Source: Astyanax mexicanus (taxonomy: Eukaryota; Chordata; Actinopteri; Characiformes; Acestrorhamphidae). Taken from it: a stretch of DNA of 64,000 nt. The DNA is taken from contig NC_064409.1 of NCBI RefSeq assembly GCF_023375975.1, positions 40,671,501 through 40,735,500 of the forward strand, written 5' to 3'. Positions 38,972-51,842 of the stretch are shown here, piece after piece. Position numbers and translations under genes: made by a program. Under the pieces are notes generated by a model that searched no databases, was not told the DNA's origin, and saw only the letters and a list, made by a program, of their open reading frames with translations. The stretch's first letter is position 1; the number at the start of each line of letters is the position of its first letter.

Positions 38972-40797
38972 TTGGTCAAATTTTTTTTGGTCCCAAAATT
39001 TTTCGAACTTTTTTTTGGCTCAAAATTTTTTCGAAGTTTTTTTTTGGGTCAAATTTTTTTCGAAGATTTTTTTGGGTTCAATATTTTTTCGAACTTTTTT
39101 TTGGCTAAAAATTTTTTCGAAGTTTTTTTTGGGTTCAATATTTTTTCGAACTTTTTTTTTGGGTCAAAATTTTTTTGGTCCCAAAATTTTTCAAACTTTT
39201 TTTTGGGTCAAAATTTTTTTGCTCCCAAAATTTTTCAAACTTTTTTTTGGGTCAAATTTTTTTTGGTCCCAAAATTTTTCAAACTTTTTTTTTGGGTCAA
39301 ATTTTTTTCGAACTTTTTTTGGGGTTCAATATTTTTCGAACTTTTTTTGGGTCAAAATTTTTTTGGTCCCAAAATTTTTCGAACTTTTTTTTGGCTCAAA
39401 ATTTTTTTGGTCCCAAAATTTTTCGAACTTTTTTTTGGGTCAAAATTTTTTCGAAGTTTTTTTTTCGTCAAAATTTTTTTGGTCCCAAAATTTTTCGAAC
39501 TTTTTTTTGGGTCAAAATTTTTTCGAAGTTTCTTTTTCGTCAAAATTTTTTTTTGCTCAAAATTTTTTTTTGCTCAAAATTTTTTTGGTCCCCAAATTTT
39601 TCGAACTGTTTTTTGGGTCAAAATTTTTTCGAAGTTTTTTTTGGCTCAAAATTTTTTTGGTCCCAAAATTTTGCGAACTTTTTTTTGGCTCAAAATTTTT
39701 TTGGTCCCAAAATTTTTTGAAGTTTTTTTTGGATCAAAAGTTTTTTTGGTCCCAAAATTTTTTGAACTTTTTTTTTGGCTCAAAATTTTTTTGGTCCCAA
39801 AATTTTTCAAACTTTTTTTTGGCTCGAAATTTTTTTGGGTCAAATTTTTTTTGGTCCCAAAACTTTTTTGAACTTTTTTTTGGGTCAAAATTTTTTTGGG
39901 TTCAATATTTTTCAAACTTTTTTTTTGGCTCAAAATTTTTTTGGTCCCAAAATTTTTCTAACTTTTTTTTGGCTCAAAATTTTTTTGGCTCAAAATTTTT
40001 TCGAACTTTTTTTTGGGTCAAAATTTTTTTGGTCACAAAATGTTTCGAACTTTTTTTTAGGTCAAAATTTTTTCGAACTTTTTTTTTCGTCAAAATTTTT
40101 TTGGTCCCATAATTTTTCGAACTTTTTTTTGGCTCAAAATTTTTTTGGTCCCAAAATTTTTCGAAGTTTTTTTGGGTCAAAATTTTTTTGGTCCCAAAAT
40201 TTTTTTAACTTTTTTTTTGGCTAAAAATTTTTCGAACTTTTTTTGAGTCAAAATTTTTTTGGGTCAATATTTTTTCGAACTTTTTTTTGGGTCAAAATTT
40301 TTTTGGTCCCAAAATTTTTCAAACTTTTTTTTTGGTCAAATTTTTTTTGGTCCCAAAATTTTTCGAACTTTTTTTCGGCTCAAAATTTTTTCGAAGTTTT
40401 TTTTGGGGTTAAAATTTTTTCAAAGATTTTTTTGGGTTCAATATTTTTTCGAACTTTTTTTTGGGTCAAAATTTTTTCGAAGTTTTTTTTGGGTTCAATA
40501 TTTTTTCGAACTTTTTTTTTGGGTCAAAATTTTTTTGGTCCCAAAATTTTTCAAACCTTTTTTTGGGTCAAAATTTTTTTGGTCCCAAAATTTTTCAAAC
40601 TTTTTTTTTGGGTCAAAATTTTTTTGGTCCCAAAATTTTTCAAACTTTTTTTTGGGTCAAAATTTTTTCGAACTTTTTTTGGGGTTCAATATTTTTCGAA
40701 CTTTTTTTGGGTCAAAATTTTTTTGGTCCCAAAACTTTTTCGAACTTTTTTTTGGGTAAAAATTTTTTTGGTCCCAAAATTTTTCGAACTTTTTTTT

Positions 40798-41229
40798 AGC
40801 TCAAAATTTTTTCGAAGTTTTTTTTGGGTTCAATTGTTTTCGAACTTTTTTTTGGGTCAAATTTTTTTGGTCCCAAAATTTTTTGAAGCTTTTTTTTGGC
40901 TCAAAATGTTTTTGGTCCCAAAATTTTGCGAACTTTTTTTTGGCTCAAAATTTTTTTGGTCCCAAAATTTTTCGAACTTTTTTTTGGGTCAAAATTTTTT
41001 CGAAGTTTTTTTTAGCTCAAAATTTTTTCGAAGTTTTTTTTGGGTTCAATTGTTTTCGAACTTTTTTTTGGGTCAAATTTTTTTGGTCCCAAAATTTTTT
41101 GAAGCTTTTTTTTGGCTCAAAATGTTTTTGGTCCCAAAATTTTGCGAACTTTTTTTTGGCTCAAAATTTTTTTGGTCCCAAAATTTTGCGAACTTTTTTT
41201 TGGCTCAAAATTTTTTCGAAGTTTTTTTT
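40798..41229 (+). repeat. Local 216 bp tandem duplication inside copy 1
   Basis: The run from AGCTCAAAATTTTTTCGAAG through GGGTTCAATTGTTTTCG, TTTGAAGCTTTTTTTT and CAAAATGTTTTTGGTCCC occurs twice, 216 bp apart (GAAGCTTT at 40,885 and 41,101). The corresponding places in the copies at 44.7 and 48.2 kb have it only once. The duplication therefore happened in this copy after, or was not passed on by, the larger amplification. Confidence 0.8.
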
Positions 41230-42280
41230 GGCTCAAAATTTTTTTGGTCCCAAAATTTTGCGAACTTTTTTTTGGCTCAAAATTTTTTTGGTCCCAAAAT
41301 TTTGCGAACTTTTTTTTGGCTCAAAATTTTTTTGGTCCCAAAAATTTTCGAACTTTTTTTTGGTTCAAAATTTTTTTGGTCCCAAAATTTTTCGAACTTT
41401 TTTTTTCGTCAAAATTTTTTTGGTCCCAAAATTTTTCGAACTTTTTTTTGGCTCAAAATTTTTTTGGTCCCAAAATTTTTCGAACTTTTTTTGGGTCAAA
41501 TTTTTTTGGTCCCAAAATTTTTTGAAGGTTTTTTTTGGCTCAAAATGTTTTTGGTCCCAAAATTTTTCGAAATTTTTTTTGGCTCAAAATTTTTTTGGTC
41601 CCAAAATTTTTCGAACTTTTTTTTGGGTCAAAATTTTTTTTCGTCCCAAAATTTTTCGAACTTTTTTTTGGGTCAAATTTTTTTCGACGTTTTTTTTGGC
41701 TCAAAATTTTTTTGGTCCCAAAATTTTGCGAACTTTTTTTTGGCTCAAAATTTTTTTGGTCCCAAAATTTTTCGAACTTTTTTTTGGGTCAAAATTTTTT
41801 CGAAGTTTTTTTTGGGTTCAATATTTTTCGAACTTTTTTTTTTCGTCAAAATTTTTTTGGTCCCAAAATTTTTCGAACTTTTTTTTGGCTCAAAATTTTT
41901 TTGGTCCCAAAATTTTTCGAACTTTTTTTTGGGTCAAAATTTTTTTTGGTCCCAAAATTTTTCGAACTTTTTTTTGGGTCCCAAAATTTTTTCGAAGTTT
42001 TTTTTGGCTCAAAATTTTTTTGGTCCCAAAATTTTGCGAACTTTTTTTTGGCTCAAAATTTTTTTGGTCCCAAAATTTTTCGAACTTTTTTTTGGGTCAA
42101 AATTTTTTCGAAGTTTTTTTTGGGTTCAATATTTTTCGAACTTTTTTTTTCGTCAAAATTTTTTTGGTCCCAAAATTTTTCGAACTTTTTTTTGGCTCAA
42201 AATTTTTTTGGTCCCAAAATTTTTCGAACTTTTTTTGGGTCAAATTTTTTTGGTCCCAAAATATTTTTGAAGGGTTTTTT

Positions 42281-42920
42281 TGGCTCAAAATGTTTTTGGT
42301 CCCAAAATTTTTCGAACTTTTTTTTGGCTCAAAATTTTTTTGGTCCCAAAATTTTTCGAACTTTTTTTTGGGTCAAAATTTTTTTTGGTCCCAAAATTTT
42401 TCGAACTTTTTTTTGGGTCAAATTTTTTTCGAAGTTTTTTTGGGTCAAAATTTTTTTGGTCCCAAAATTTTACAAACTTTTTTTTGGCTCAAAATTTTTT
42501 TGGGTCAAAATTTTTTCGAAGTTTTTTTGGGGTTCAATATTTTTCGAACTTTTTTTGGGTCAAAATTTTTTTGGTCCCAAAACTTTTTTGAACTTTTTTT
42601 TTGGTCAAATTTTTTTTGGTCCCAAAATTTTTCGAACTTTTTTTTGGCTCAAAATTTTTTTGGTCCCAAAATTTTTCGAACTTTTTTTTGGGTCAAAATT
42701 TTTTTTGGTCCCAAAATTTTTCGAACTTTTTTTTGGGTCAAATTTTTTTCGAAGTTTTTTTGGGTCAAAATTTTTTTGGTCCCAAAATTTTACAAACTTT
42801 TTTTTGGCTCAAAATTTTTTTGGGTCAAAATTTTTTCGAAGTTTTTTTGGGGTTCAATATTTTTCGAACTTTTTTTGGGTCAAAATTTTTTTGGTCCCAA
42901 AACTTTTTTGAACTTTTTTT
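42281..42920 (+). repeat. Local 320 bp tandem duplication at the end of copy 1
   Basis: The series GGCTCAAAA-header, GGGTCAAAATTTTTTTTGG, AAATTTTACAAAC, GGGGTTCAATATTTTTCG and AAAACTTTTTTGAAC appears at about 42,300-42,600 and again 320 bp later. The next higher-order copy has it once, at about 46,130-46,433. Together with the 216 bp duplication it explains most of the extra length of copy 1. Confidence 0.82.
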
Positions 42921-45900
42921 TTGGTCAAATTTTTTTTGGTCCCAAAATTTTTCGAACTTTTTTTTGGCTCAAAATTTTTTCGAAGTTTTTTTTTGGGTCA
43001 AATTTTTTTCGAAGATTTTTTTGGGTTCAATATTTTTTCGAACTTTTTTTTGGCTCAAAATTTTTTCGAAGTTTTTTTTGGGTTCAATATTTTTTCGAAC
43101 TTTTTTTTTGGGTCAAAATTTTTTTGGTCCCAAAATTTTTCAAACTTTTTTTTGGGTCAAAATTTTTTTGCTCCCAAAATTTTTCAAACTTTTTTTTTGG
43201 GTCAAATTTTTTTTGGTCCCAAAATTTTTCAAACTTTTTTTTTGGGTCAAATTTTTTTCGAACTTTTTTTGGGGTTCAATATTTTTCGAACTTTTTTTGG
43301 GTCAAAATTTTTTTGGTCCCAAAATTTTTCGAACTTTTTTTTGGCTCAAAATTTTTTTGGTCCCAAAATTTTTCGAACTTTTTTTTGGGTCAAAATTTTT
43401 TCGAAGTTTTTTTTTCGTCAAAATTTTTTTGGTCCCAAAATTTTTCGAACTTTTTTTTGGGTCAAAATTTTTTCGAAGTTTCTTTTTCGTCAAAATTTTT
43501 TTTTGCTCAAAATTTTTTTGGTCCCCAAATTTTTCGAACTGTTTTTTGGGTCAAAATTTTTTCGAAGTTTTTTTTGGCTCAAAATTTTTTTGGTCCCAAA
43601 ATTTTGCGAACTTTTTTTTGGCTCAAAATTTTTTTGGTCCCAAAATTTTTTGAAGTTTTTTTTGGATCAAAAGTTTTTTTGGTCCCAAAATTTTTTGAAC
43701 TTTTTTTTTGGCTCAAAATTTTTTTGGTCCCAAAATTTTTCAAACTTTTTTTTGGCTCGAAATTTTTTTGGGTCAAATTTTTTTTGGTCCCAAAACTTTT
43801 TTGAACTTTTTTTTGGGTCAAAATTTTTTTGGGTTCAATATTTTTCAAACTTTTTTTTTGGCTCAAAATTTTTTTGGTCCCAAAATTTTTCTAACTTTTT
43901 TTTGGCTCAAAATTTTTTTGGCTCAAAATTTTTTCGAACTTTTTTTTGGGTCAAAATTTTTTTGGTCACAAAATGTTTCGAACTTTTTTTTAGGTCAAAA
44001 TTTTTTCGAACTTTTTTTTTCGTCAAAATTTTTTTGGTCCCATAATTTTTCGAACTTTTTTTTGGCTCAAAATTTTTTTGGTCCCAAAATTTTTCGAAGT
44101 TTTTTTGGGTCAAAATTTTTTTGGTCCCAAAATTTTTTTAACTTTTTTTTTGGCTAAAAATTTTTCGAACTTTTTTTGAGTCAAAATTTTTTTGGGTCAA
44201 TATTTTTTCGAACTTTTTTTTGGGTCAAAATTTTTTTGGTCCCAAAATTTTTCAAACTTTTTTTTTGGTCAAATTTTTTTTGGTCCCAAAATTTTTCGAA
44301 CTTTTTTTCGGCTCAAAATTTTTTCGAAGTTTTTTTTTGGGTTAAAATTTTTTCAAAGATTTTTTTGGGTTCAATATTTTTTCGAACTTTTTTTTGGGTC
44401 AAAATTTTTTCGAAGTTTTTTTTGGGTTCAATATTTTTTCGAACTTTTTTTTTGGGTCAAAATTTTTTTGGTCCCAAAATTTTTCAAACCTTTTTTTGGG
44501 TCAAAATTTTTTTGGTCCCAAAATTTTTCAAACTTTTTTTTTGGGTCAAAATTTTTTTGGTCCCAAAATTTTTCAAACTTTTTTTTGGGTCAAAATTTTT
44601 TCGAACTTTTTTTGGGGTTCAATATTTTTCGAACTTTTTTTGGGTCAAAATTTTTTTGGTCCCAAAACTTTTTCGAACTTTTTTTTGGGTAAAAATTTTT
44701 TTGGTCCCAAAATTTTTCGAACTTTTTTTTAGCTCAAAATTTTTTCGAAGTTTTTTTTGGGTTCAATTGTTTTCGAACTTTTTTTTGGGTCAAATTTTTT
44801 TGGTCCCAAAATTTTTTGAAGCTTTTTTTTGGCTCAAAATGTTTTTGGTCCCAAAATTTTGCGAACTTTTTTTTGGCTCAAAATTTTTTTGGTCCCAAAA
44901 TTTTTCGAACTTTTTTTTGGGTCAAAATTTTTTCGAAGTTTTTTTTGGCTCAAAATTTTTTTGGTCCCAAAATTTTGCGAACTTTTTTTTGGCTCAAAAT
45001 TTTTTTGGTCCCAAAATTTTGCGAACTTTTTTTTGGCTCAAAATTTTTTCGAAGTTTTTTTTGGCTCAAAATTTTTTTGGTCCCAAAATTTTGCGAACTT
45101 TTTTTTGGCTCAAAATTTTTTTGGTCCCAAAATTTTGCGAACTTTTTTTTGGCTCAAAATTTTTTTGGTCCCAAAAATTTTCGAACTTTTTTTTGGTTCA
45201 AAATTTTTTTGGTCCCAAAATTTTTCGAACTTTTTTTTTCGTCAAAATTTTTTTGGTCCCAAAATTTTTCGAACTTTTTTTTGGCTCAAAATTTTTTTGG
45301 TCCCAAAATTTTTCGAACTTTTTTTGGGTCAAATTTTTTTGGTCCCAAAATTTTTTGAAGGTTTTTTTTGGCTCAAAATGTTTTTGGTCCCAAAATTTTT
45401 CGAATTTTTTTTTGGCTCAAAATTTTTTTGGTCCCAAAATTTTTCGAACTTTTTTTTGGGTCAAAATTTTTTTTCGTCCCAAAATTTTTCGAACTTTTTT
45501 TTGGGTCAAATTTTTTTCGACGTTTTTTTTGGCTCAAAATTTTTTTGGTCCCAAAATTTTGCGAACTTTTTTTTGGCTCAAAATTTTTTTGGTCCCAAAA
45601 TTTTTCGAACTTTTTTTTGGCTCAAAATTTTTTCGAAGTTTTTTTTGGGTTCAATATTTTTCGAACTTTTTTTTTTCGTCAAAATTTTTTTGGTCCCAAA
45701 ATTTTTCGAACTTTTTTTTGGCTCAAAATTTTTTTGGTCCCAAAATTTTTCGAACTTTTTTTTGGGTCAAAATTTTTTTTGGTCCCAAAATTTTTCGAAC
45801 TTTTTTTTGGGTCCCAAAATTTTTTCGAAGTTTTTTTTGGCTCAAAATTTTTTTGGTCCCAAAATTTTGCGAACTTTTTTTTGGCTCAAAATTTTTTTGG

Positions 45901-46433
45901 TCCCAAAATTTTTCGAACTTTTTTTTGGGTCAAAATTTTTTCGAAGTTTTTTTTGGGTTCAATATTTTTCGAACTTTTTTTTTCGTCAAAATTTTTTTGG
46001 TCCCAAAATTTTTCGAACTTTTTTTTGGCTCAAAATTTTTTTGGTCCCAAAATTTTTCGAACTTTTTTTGGGTCAAATTTTTTTGGTCCCAAAATATTTT
46101 TGAAGGGTTTTTTTGGCTCAAAATGTTTTTGGTCCCAAAATTTTTCGAACTTTTTTTTGGCTCAAAATTTTTTTGGTCCCAAAATTTTTCGAACTTTTTT
46201 TTGGGTCAAAATTTTTTTTGGTCCCAAAATTTTTCGAACTTTTTTTTGGGTCAAATTTTTTTCGAAGTTTTTTTGGGTCAAAATTTTTTTGGTCCCAAAA
46301 TTTTACAAACTTTTTTTTGGCTCAAAATTTTTTTGGGTCAAAATTTTTTCGAAGTTTTTTTGGGGTTCAATATTTTTCGAACTTTTTTTGGGTCAAAATT
46401 TTTTTGGTCCCAAAACTTTTTTGAACTTTTTTT
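42921..46433 (+). repeat. Satellite 2 higher-order unit, copy 2 (3,513 bp)
   Basis: All rare landmarks listed for copy 1 recur in order, and each recurs again 3,513-3,514 bp later in copy 3. Visual comparison with copy 3 shows only a few differences over 3.5 kb, for example CGAATTTTTTTTT at 45,404 against CGAAATTTTTTTT in copy 3, GGCTCAAAA at about 45,619 against GGGTCAAAA, and one extra T in copy 3 near 49,035. This near identity in a low-complexity T-rich array is strong evidence for very recent amplification, or for gene conversion between neighbours. Confidence 0.9.
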
Positions 46434-49400
46434 TTGGTCAAATTTTTTTTGGTCCCAAAATTTTTCGAACTTTTTTTTGGCTCAAAATTTTTTCGAAGTT
46501 TTTTTTTGGGTCAAATTTTTTTCGAAGATTTTTTTGGGTTCAATATTTTTTCGAACTTTTTTTTGGCTCAAAATTTTTTCGAAGTTTTTTTTGGGTTCAA
46601 TATTTTTTCGAACTTTTTTTTTGGGTCAAAATTTTTTTGGTCCCAAAATTTTTCAAACTTTTTTTTGGGTCAAAATTTTTTTGCTCCCAAAATTTTTCAA
46701 ACTTTTTTTTTGGGTCAAATTTTTTTTGGTCCCAAAATTTTTCAAACTTTTTTTTTGGGTCAAATTTTTTTCGAACTTTTTTTGGGGTTCAATATTTTTC
46801 GAACTTTTTTTGGGTCAAAATTTTTTTGGTCCCAAAATTTTTCGAACTTTTTTTTGGCTCAAAATTTTTTTGGTCCCAAAATTTTTCGAACTTTTTTTTG
46901 GGTCAAAATTTTTTCGAAGTTTTTTTTTCGTCAAAATTTTTTTGGTCCCAAAATTTTTCGAACTTTTTTTTGGGTCAAAATTTTTTCGAAGTTTCTTTTT
47001 CGTCAAAATTTTTTTTTGCTCAAAATTTTTTTGGTCCCCAAATTTTTCGAACTGTTTTTTGGGTCAAAATTTTTTCGAAGTTTTTTTTGGCTCAAAATTT
47101 TTTTGGTCCCAAAATTTTGCGAACTTTTTTTTGGCTCAAAATTTTTTTGGTCCCAAAATTTTTTGAAGTTTTTTTTGGATCAAAAGTTTTTTTGGTCCCA
47201 AAATTTTTTGAACTTTTTTTTTGGCTCAAAATTTTTTTGGTCCCAAAATTTTTCAAACTTTTTTTTGGCTCGAAATTTTTTTGGGTCAAATTTTTTTTGG
47301 TCCCAAAACTTTTTTGAACTTTTTTTTGGGTCAAAATTTTTTTGGGTTCAATATTTTTCAAACTTTTTTTTTGGCTCAAAATTTTTTTGGTCCCAAAATT
47401 TTTCTAACTTTTTTTTGGCTCAAAATTTTTTTGGCTCAAAATTTTTTCGAACTTTTTTTTGGGTCAAAATTTTTTTGGTCACAAAATGTTTCGAACTTTT
47501 TTTTAGGTCAAAATTTTTTCGAACTTTTTTTTTCGTCAAAATTTTTTTGGTCCCATAATTTTTCGAACTTTTTTTTGGCTCAAAATTTTTTTGGTCCCAA
47601 AATTTTTCGAAGTTTTTTTGGGTCAAAATTTTTTTGGTCCCAAAATTTTTTTAACTTTTTTTTTGGCTAAAAATTTTTCGAACTTTTTTTGAGTCAAAAT
47701 TTTTTTGGGTCAATATTTTTTCGAACTTTTTTTTGGGTCAAAATTTTTTTGGTCCCAAAATTTTTCAAACTTTTTTTTTGGTCAAATTTTTTTTGGTCCC
47801 AAAATTTTTCGAACTTTTTTTCGGCTCAAAATTTTTTCGAAGTTTTTTTTTGGGTTAAAATTTTTTCAAAGATTTTTTTGGGTTCAATATTTTTTCGAAC
47901 TTTTTTTTGGGTCAAAATTTTTTCGAAGTTTTTTTTGGGTTCAATATTTTTTCGAACTTTTTTTTTGGGTCAAAATTTTTTTGGTCCCAAAATTTTTCAA
48001 ACCTTTTTTTGGGTCAAAATTTTTTTGGTCCCAAAATTTTTCAAACTTTTTTTTTGGGTCAAAATTTTTTTGGTCCCAAAATTTTTCAAACTTTTTTTTG
48101 GGTCAAAATTTTTTCGAACTTTTTTTGGGGTTCAATATTTTTCGAACTTTTTTTGGGTCAAAATTTTTTTGGTCCCAAAACTTTTTCGAACTTTTTTTTG
48201 GGTAAAAATTTTTTTGGTCCCAAAATTTTTCGAACTTTTTTTTAGCTCAAAATTTTTTCGAAGTTTTTTTTGGGTTCAATTGTTTTCGAACTTTTTTTTG
48301 GGTCAAATTTTTTTGGTCCCAAAATTTTTTGAAGCTTTTTTTTGGCTCAAAATGTTTTTGGTCCCAAAATTTTGCGAACTTTTTTTTGGCTCAAAATTTT
48401 TTTGGTCCCAAAATTTTTCGAACTTTTTTTTGGGTCAAAATTTTTTCGAAGTTTTTTTTGGCTCAAAATTTTTTTGGTCCCAAAATTTTGCGAACTTTTT
48501 TTTGGCTCAAAATTTTTTTGGTCCCAAAATTTTGCGAACTTTTTTTTGGCTCAAAATTTTTTCGAAGTTTTTTTTGGCTCAAAATTTTTTTGGTCCCAAA
48601 ATTTTGCGAACTTTTTTTTGGCTCAAAATTTTTTTGGTCCCAAAATTTTGCGAACTTTTTTTTGGCTCAAAATTTTTTTGGTCCCAAAAATTTTCGAACT
48701 TTTTTTTGGTTCAAAATTTTTTTGGTCCCAAAATTTTTCGAACTTTTTTTTTCGTCAAAATTTTTTTGGTCCCAAAATTTTTCGAACTTTTTTTTGGCTC
48801 AAAATTTTTTTGGTCCCAAAATTTTTCGAACTTTTTTTGGGTCAAATTTTTTTGGTCCCAAAATTTTTTGAAGGTTTTTTTTGGCTCAAAATGTTTTTGG
48901 TCCCAAAATTTTTCGAAATTTTTTTTGGCTCAAAATTTTTTTGGTCCCAAAATTTTTCGAACTTTTTTTTGGGTCAAAATTTTTTTTCGTCCCAAAATTT
49001 TTCGAACTTTTTTTTGGGTCAAATTTTTTTCGACGTTTTTTTTTGGCTCAAAATTTTTTTGGTCCCAAAATTTTGCGAACTTTTTTTTGGCTCAAAATTT
49101 TTTTGGTCCCAAAATTTTTCGAACTTTTTTTTGGGTCAAAATTTTTTCGAAGTTTTTTTTGGGTTCAATATTTTTCGAACTTTTTTTTTTCGTCAAAATT
49201 TTTTTGGTCCCAAAATTTTTCGAACTTTTTTTTGGCTCAAAATTTTTTTGGTCCCAAAATTTTTCGAACTTTTTTTTGGGTCAAAATTTTTTTTGGTCCC
49301 AAAATTTTTCGAACTTTTTTTTGGGTCCCAAAATTTTTTCGAAGTTTTTTTTGGCTCAAAATTTTTTTGGTCCCAAAATTTTGCGAACTTTTTTTTGGCT

Positions 49401-49946
49401 CAAAATTTTTTTGGTCCCAAAATTTTTCGAACTTTTTTTTGGGTCAAAATTTTTTCGAAGTTTTTTTTGGGTTCAATATTTTTCGAACTTTTTTTTTCGT
49501 CAAAATTTTTTTGGTCCCAAAATTTTTCGAACTTTTTTTTGGCTCAAAATTTTTTTGGTCCCAAAATTTTTCGAACTTTTTTTGGGTCAAATTTTTTTGG
49601 TCCCAAAATATTTTTGAAGGGTTTTTTTGGCTCAAAATGTTTTTGGTCCCAAAATTTTTCGAACTTTTTTTTGGCTCAAAATTTTTTTGGTCCCAAAATT
49701 TTTCGAACTTTTTTTTGGGTCAAAATTTTTTTTGGTCCCAAAATTTTTCGAACTTTTTTTTGGGTCAAATTTTTTTCGAAGTTTTTTTGGGTCAAAATTT
49801 TTTTGGTCCCAAAATTTTACAAACTTTTTTTTGGCTCAAAATTTTTTTGGGTCAAAATTTTTTCGAAGTTTTTTTGGGGTTCAATATTTTTCGAACTTTT
49901 TTTGGGTCAAAATTTTTTTGGTCCCAAAACTTTTTTGAACTTTTTT
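46434..49946 (+). repeat. Satellite 2 higher-order unit, copy 3 (about 3,513 bp)
   Basis: This is the third and last tandem copy. It follows copy 2 base for base, apart from isolated changes, up to AAAACTTTTTTGAAC near 49,940. There copy 2 continues as TTTGGTCAAATTTT while this one continues as GGGTCAAAATTTTTTTGGG followed by TTCAGTATTTTTCG, entering the distal domain. Its 3' part then serves as the source of the shorter repeats at 50.0-51.1 kb. Confidence 0.9.
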
Positions 49947-51105
49947 TTGGGTCAAAATTTTTTTGGGTTCAGTATTTTTCGAACTTTTTTTTGGCTCAAA
50001 AATTTTTTGGTCCCAAAATTTTTCGAACTTTTTTTTGGGTCAAAATTTTTTTTGGTCCCAAAATTTTTCGAACTTTTTTTTGGGTCCCAAAATTTTTTCG
50101 AAGTTTTTTTTGGCTCAAAATTTTTTTGGTCCCAAAATTTTGCGAACTTTTTTTTGGCTCAAAATTTTTTTGGTCCCAAAATTTTTCGAACTTTTTTTTG
50201 GGTCAAAATTTTTTCGAAGTTTTTTTTGGGTTCAATATTTTTCGAACTTTTTTTTTCGTCAAAATTTTTTTGGTCCCAAAATTTTTCGAACTTTTTTTTG
50301 GCTCAAAATTTTTTTGGTCCCAAAATTTTTCGAACTTTTTTTGGGTCAAATTTTTTTGGTCCCAAAATATTTTTGAAGGGTTTTTTTGGCTCAAAATGTT
50401 TTTGGTCCCAAAATTTTTCGAACTTTTTTTTGGCTCAAAATTTTTTTGGTCCCAAAATTTTTCGAACTTTTTTTTGGGTCAAAATTTTTTTTGGTCCCAA
50501 AATTTTTCGAACTTTTTTTTGGGTCAAATTTTTTTCGAAGTTTTTTTGGGTCAAAATTTTTTTGGTCCCAAAATTTTACAAACTTTTTTTTGGCTCAAAA
50601 TTTTTTTGGGTCAAAATTTTTTCGAAGTTTTTTTGGGGTTCAATATTTTTCGAACTTTTTTTTTCGTCAAAATTTTTTTGGTCCCAAAATTTTTCGAACT
50701 TTTTTTTGGCTCAAAATTTTTTTGGTCCCAAAATTTTTCGAACTTTTTTTGGGTCAAATTTTTTTGGTCCCAAAATATTTTTGAAGGGTTTTTTTGGCTC
50801 AAAATGTTTTTGGTCCCAAAATTTTTCGAACTTTTTTTTGGCTCAAAATTTTTTTGGTCCCAAAATTTTTCGAACTTTTTTTTGGGTCAAAATTTTTTTT
50901 GGTCCCAAAATTTTTCGAACTTTTTTTTGGGTCAAATTTTTTTCGAAGTTTTTTTGGGTCAAAATTTTTTTGGTCCCAAAATTTTACAAACTTTTTTTTG
51001 GCTCAAAATTTTTTTGGGTCAAAATTTTTTCGAAGTTTTTTTGGGGTTCAATATTTTTCGAACTTTTTTTGGGTCAAAATTTTTTTGGTCCCAAAACTTT
51101 TTTGA
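49947..51105 (+). repeat. Fragments of the 3.5 kb unit in nested 759 and 408 bp repeats
   Basis: The last part of copy 3 (from about 49,250) recurs 759 bp downstream, introduced by GGGTTCAGTATTTTTCG at about 49,965. Within this stretch the segment starting CGAACTTTTTTTTTCGTC is in perfect-looking tandem, 50,243-50,650 and 50,651-51,058, with a 408 bp period. The AAATATTTTTGAAGGG landmark marks each cycle (about 49,606, 50,366 and 50,774). The pattern shows repeated unequal exchange at the distal end of the higher-order block. Confidence 0.85.
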
Positions 51106-51842
51106 ACTTTTTTTTGGGTCAAAATTTTTTTGGGTTCAGTATTTTTCGAACTTTTTTTTGGCTCAAAAATTTTTTGGGTCAAAATTTTTTCGAAGTTTTT
51201 TTGGGGTTCAATATTTTTCTGACTTTTTTTGGGTCAAAATTTTTTTGGTCCCAAAATTTTTCAAACTTTTTTTTGGGTCAAAATTTTTTCGAAGTTTTTT
51301 TTGGGTCAAAATTTTTTTGGTCCCAAAATTTTTCGAACTTTTTTTTGGCTGAAAAATTTTTCTAACTTTTTTTTGGGTCAAAATTTTTTTGGTCCCAAAA
51401 TTTTTCCAACTTTTTTTTTGGTCAAAATTTTTTTGGTCCCAAAATTTTTCAAACTTTTTTTTGGGTAAAAATTTTTTCGAAGTTTTTTTGGGTTCAATAT
51501 TTTTCGAACTTTTTTTTTGTCAAAATTTTTTCGATCTTTTTTTGGCTCAAATTTTTTTTTGGTCCCAAAATTTTTCTAACTTTTTTTTGGCTCAAAATTT
51601 TTTCGAAGTTTTTTTTGGGTCAAAATTTTTTTGGTCCCAAAATTTTTCGAACTTTTTTTTGGCTGAAAATTTTTTCGAACTTTTTTTTGGGTCAAAATTT
51701 TTTTGGTCCCAACATTTTTCCAACTTTTTTTTTTGGTCAAAATTTTTCAAACTTTTTTTTGGGTCAAAGTTTTTTCGAAGTTTTTTTGGGTTCAATATTT
51801 TTTGAACTTTTTTTTTGTCAAAATTTTTTCTAAATTTTTTTT

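Larger units (their letters stand above)
38972..42920 (+). repeat. Satellite 2 higher-order unit, copy 1 (about 3.95 kb)
   Basis: This unit corresponds to 42,921-46,433 at offsets of 3,950, 3,933 and 3,833 bp. Shared rare landmarks in order are TTCGAAGATTTTTTTGGG (39,060), GTCGTTT-type TTTCGTCAAAA (39,470), GTCCCCAAATTTTTCG (39,590), GGATCAAAAGTTTTTTTGG (39,731), GGTCACAAAATG (40,031), GGTCCCATAATTTTTCG (40,105), TTGAGTCAAAATT (40,245), GGGTTCAATTGTTTTCG (40,828) and AAATATTTTTGAAGGG (42,260). It is longer than its neighbours because of an extra GCTCAAAATTTTTTTT module at about 39,555, a local duplication at 40.8-41.2 kb and another of 320 bp at 42.3-42.9 kb, partly offset by losses. Confidence 0.88.
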
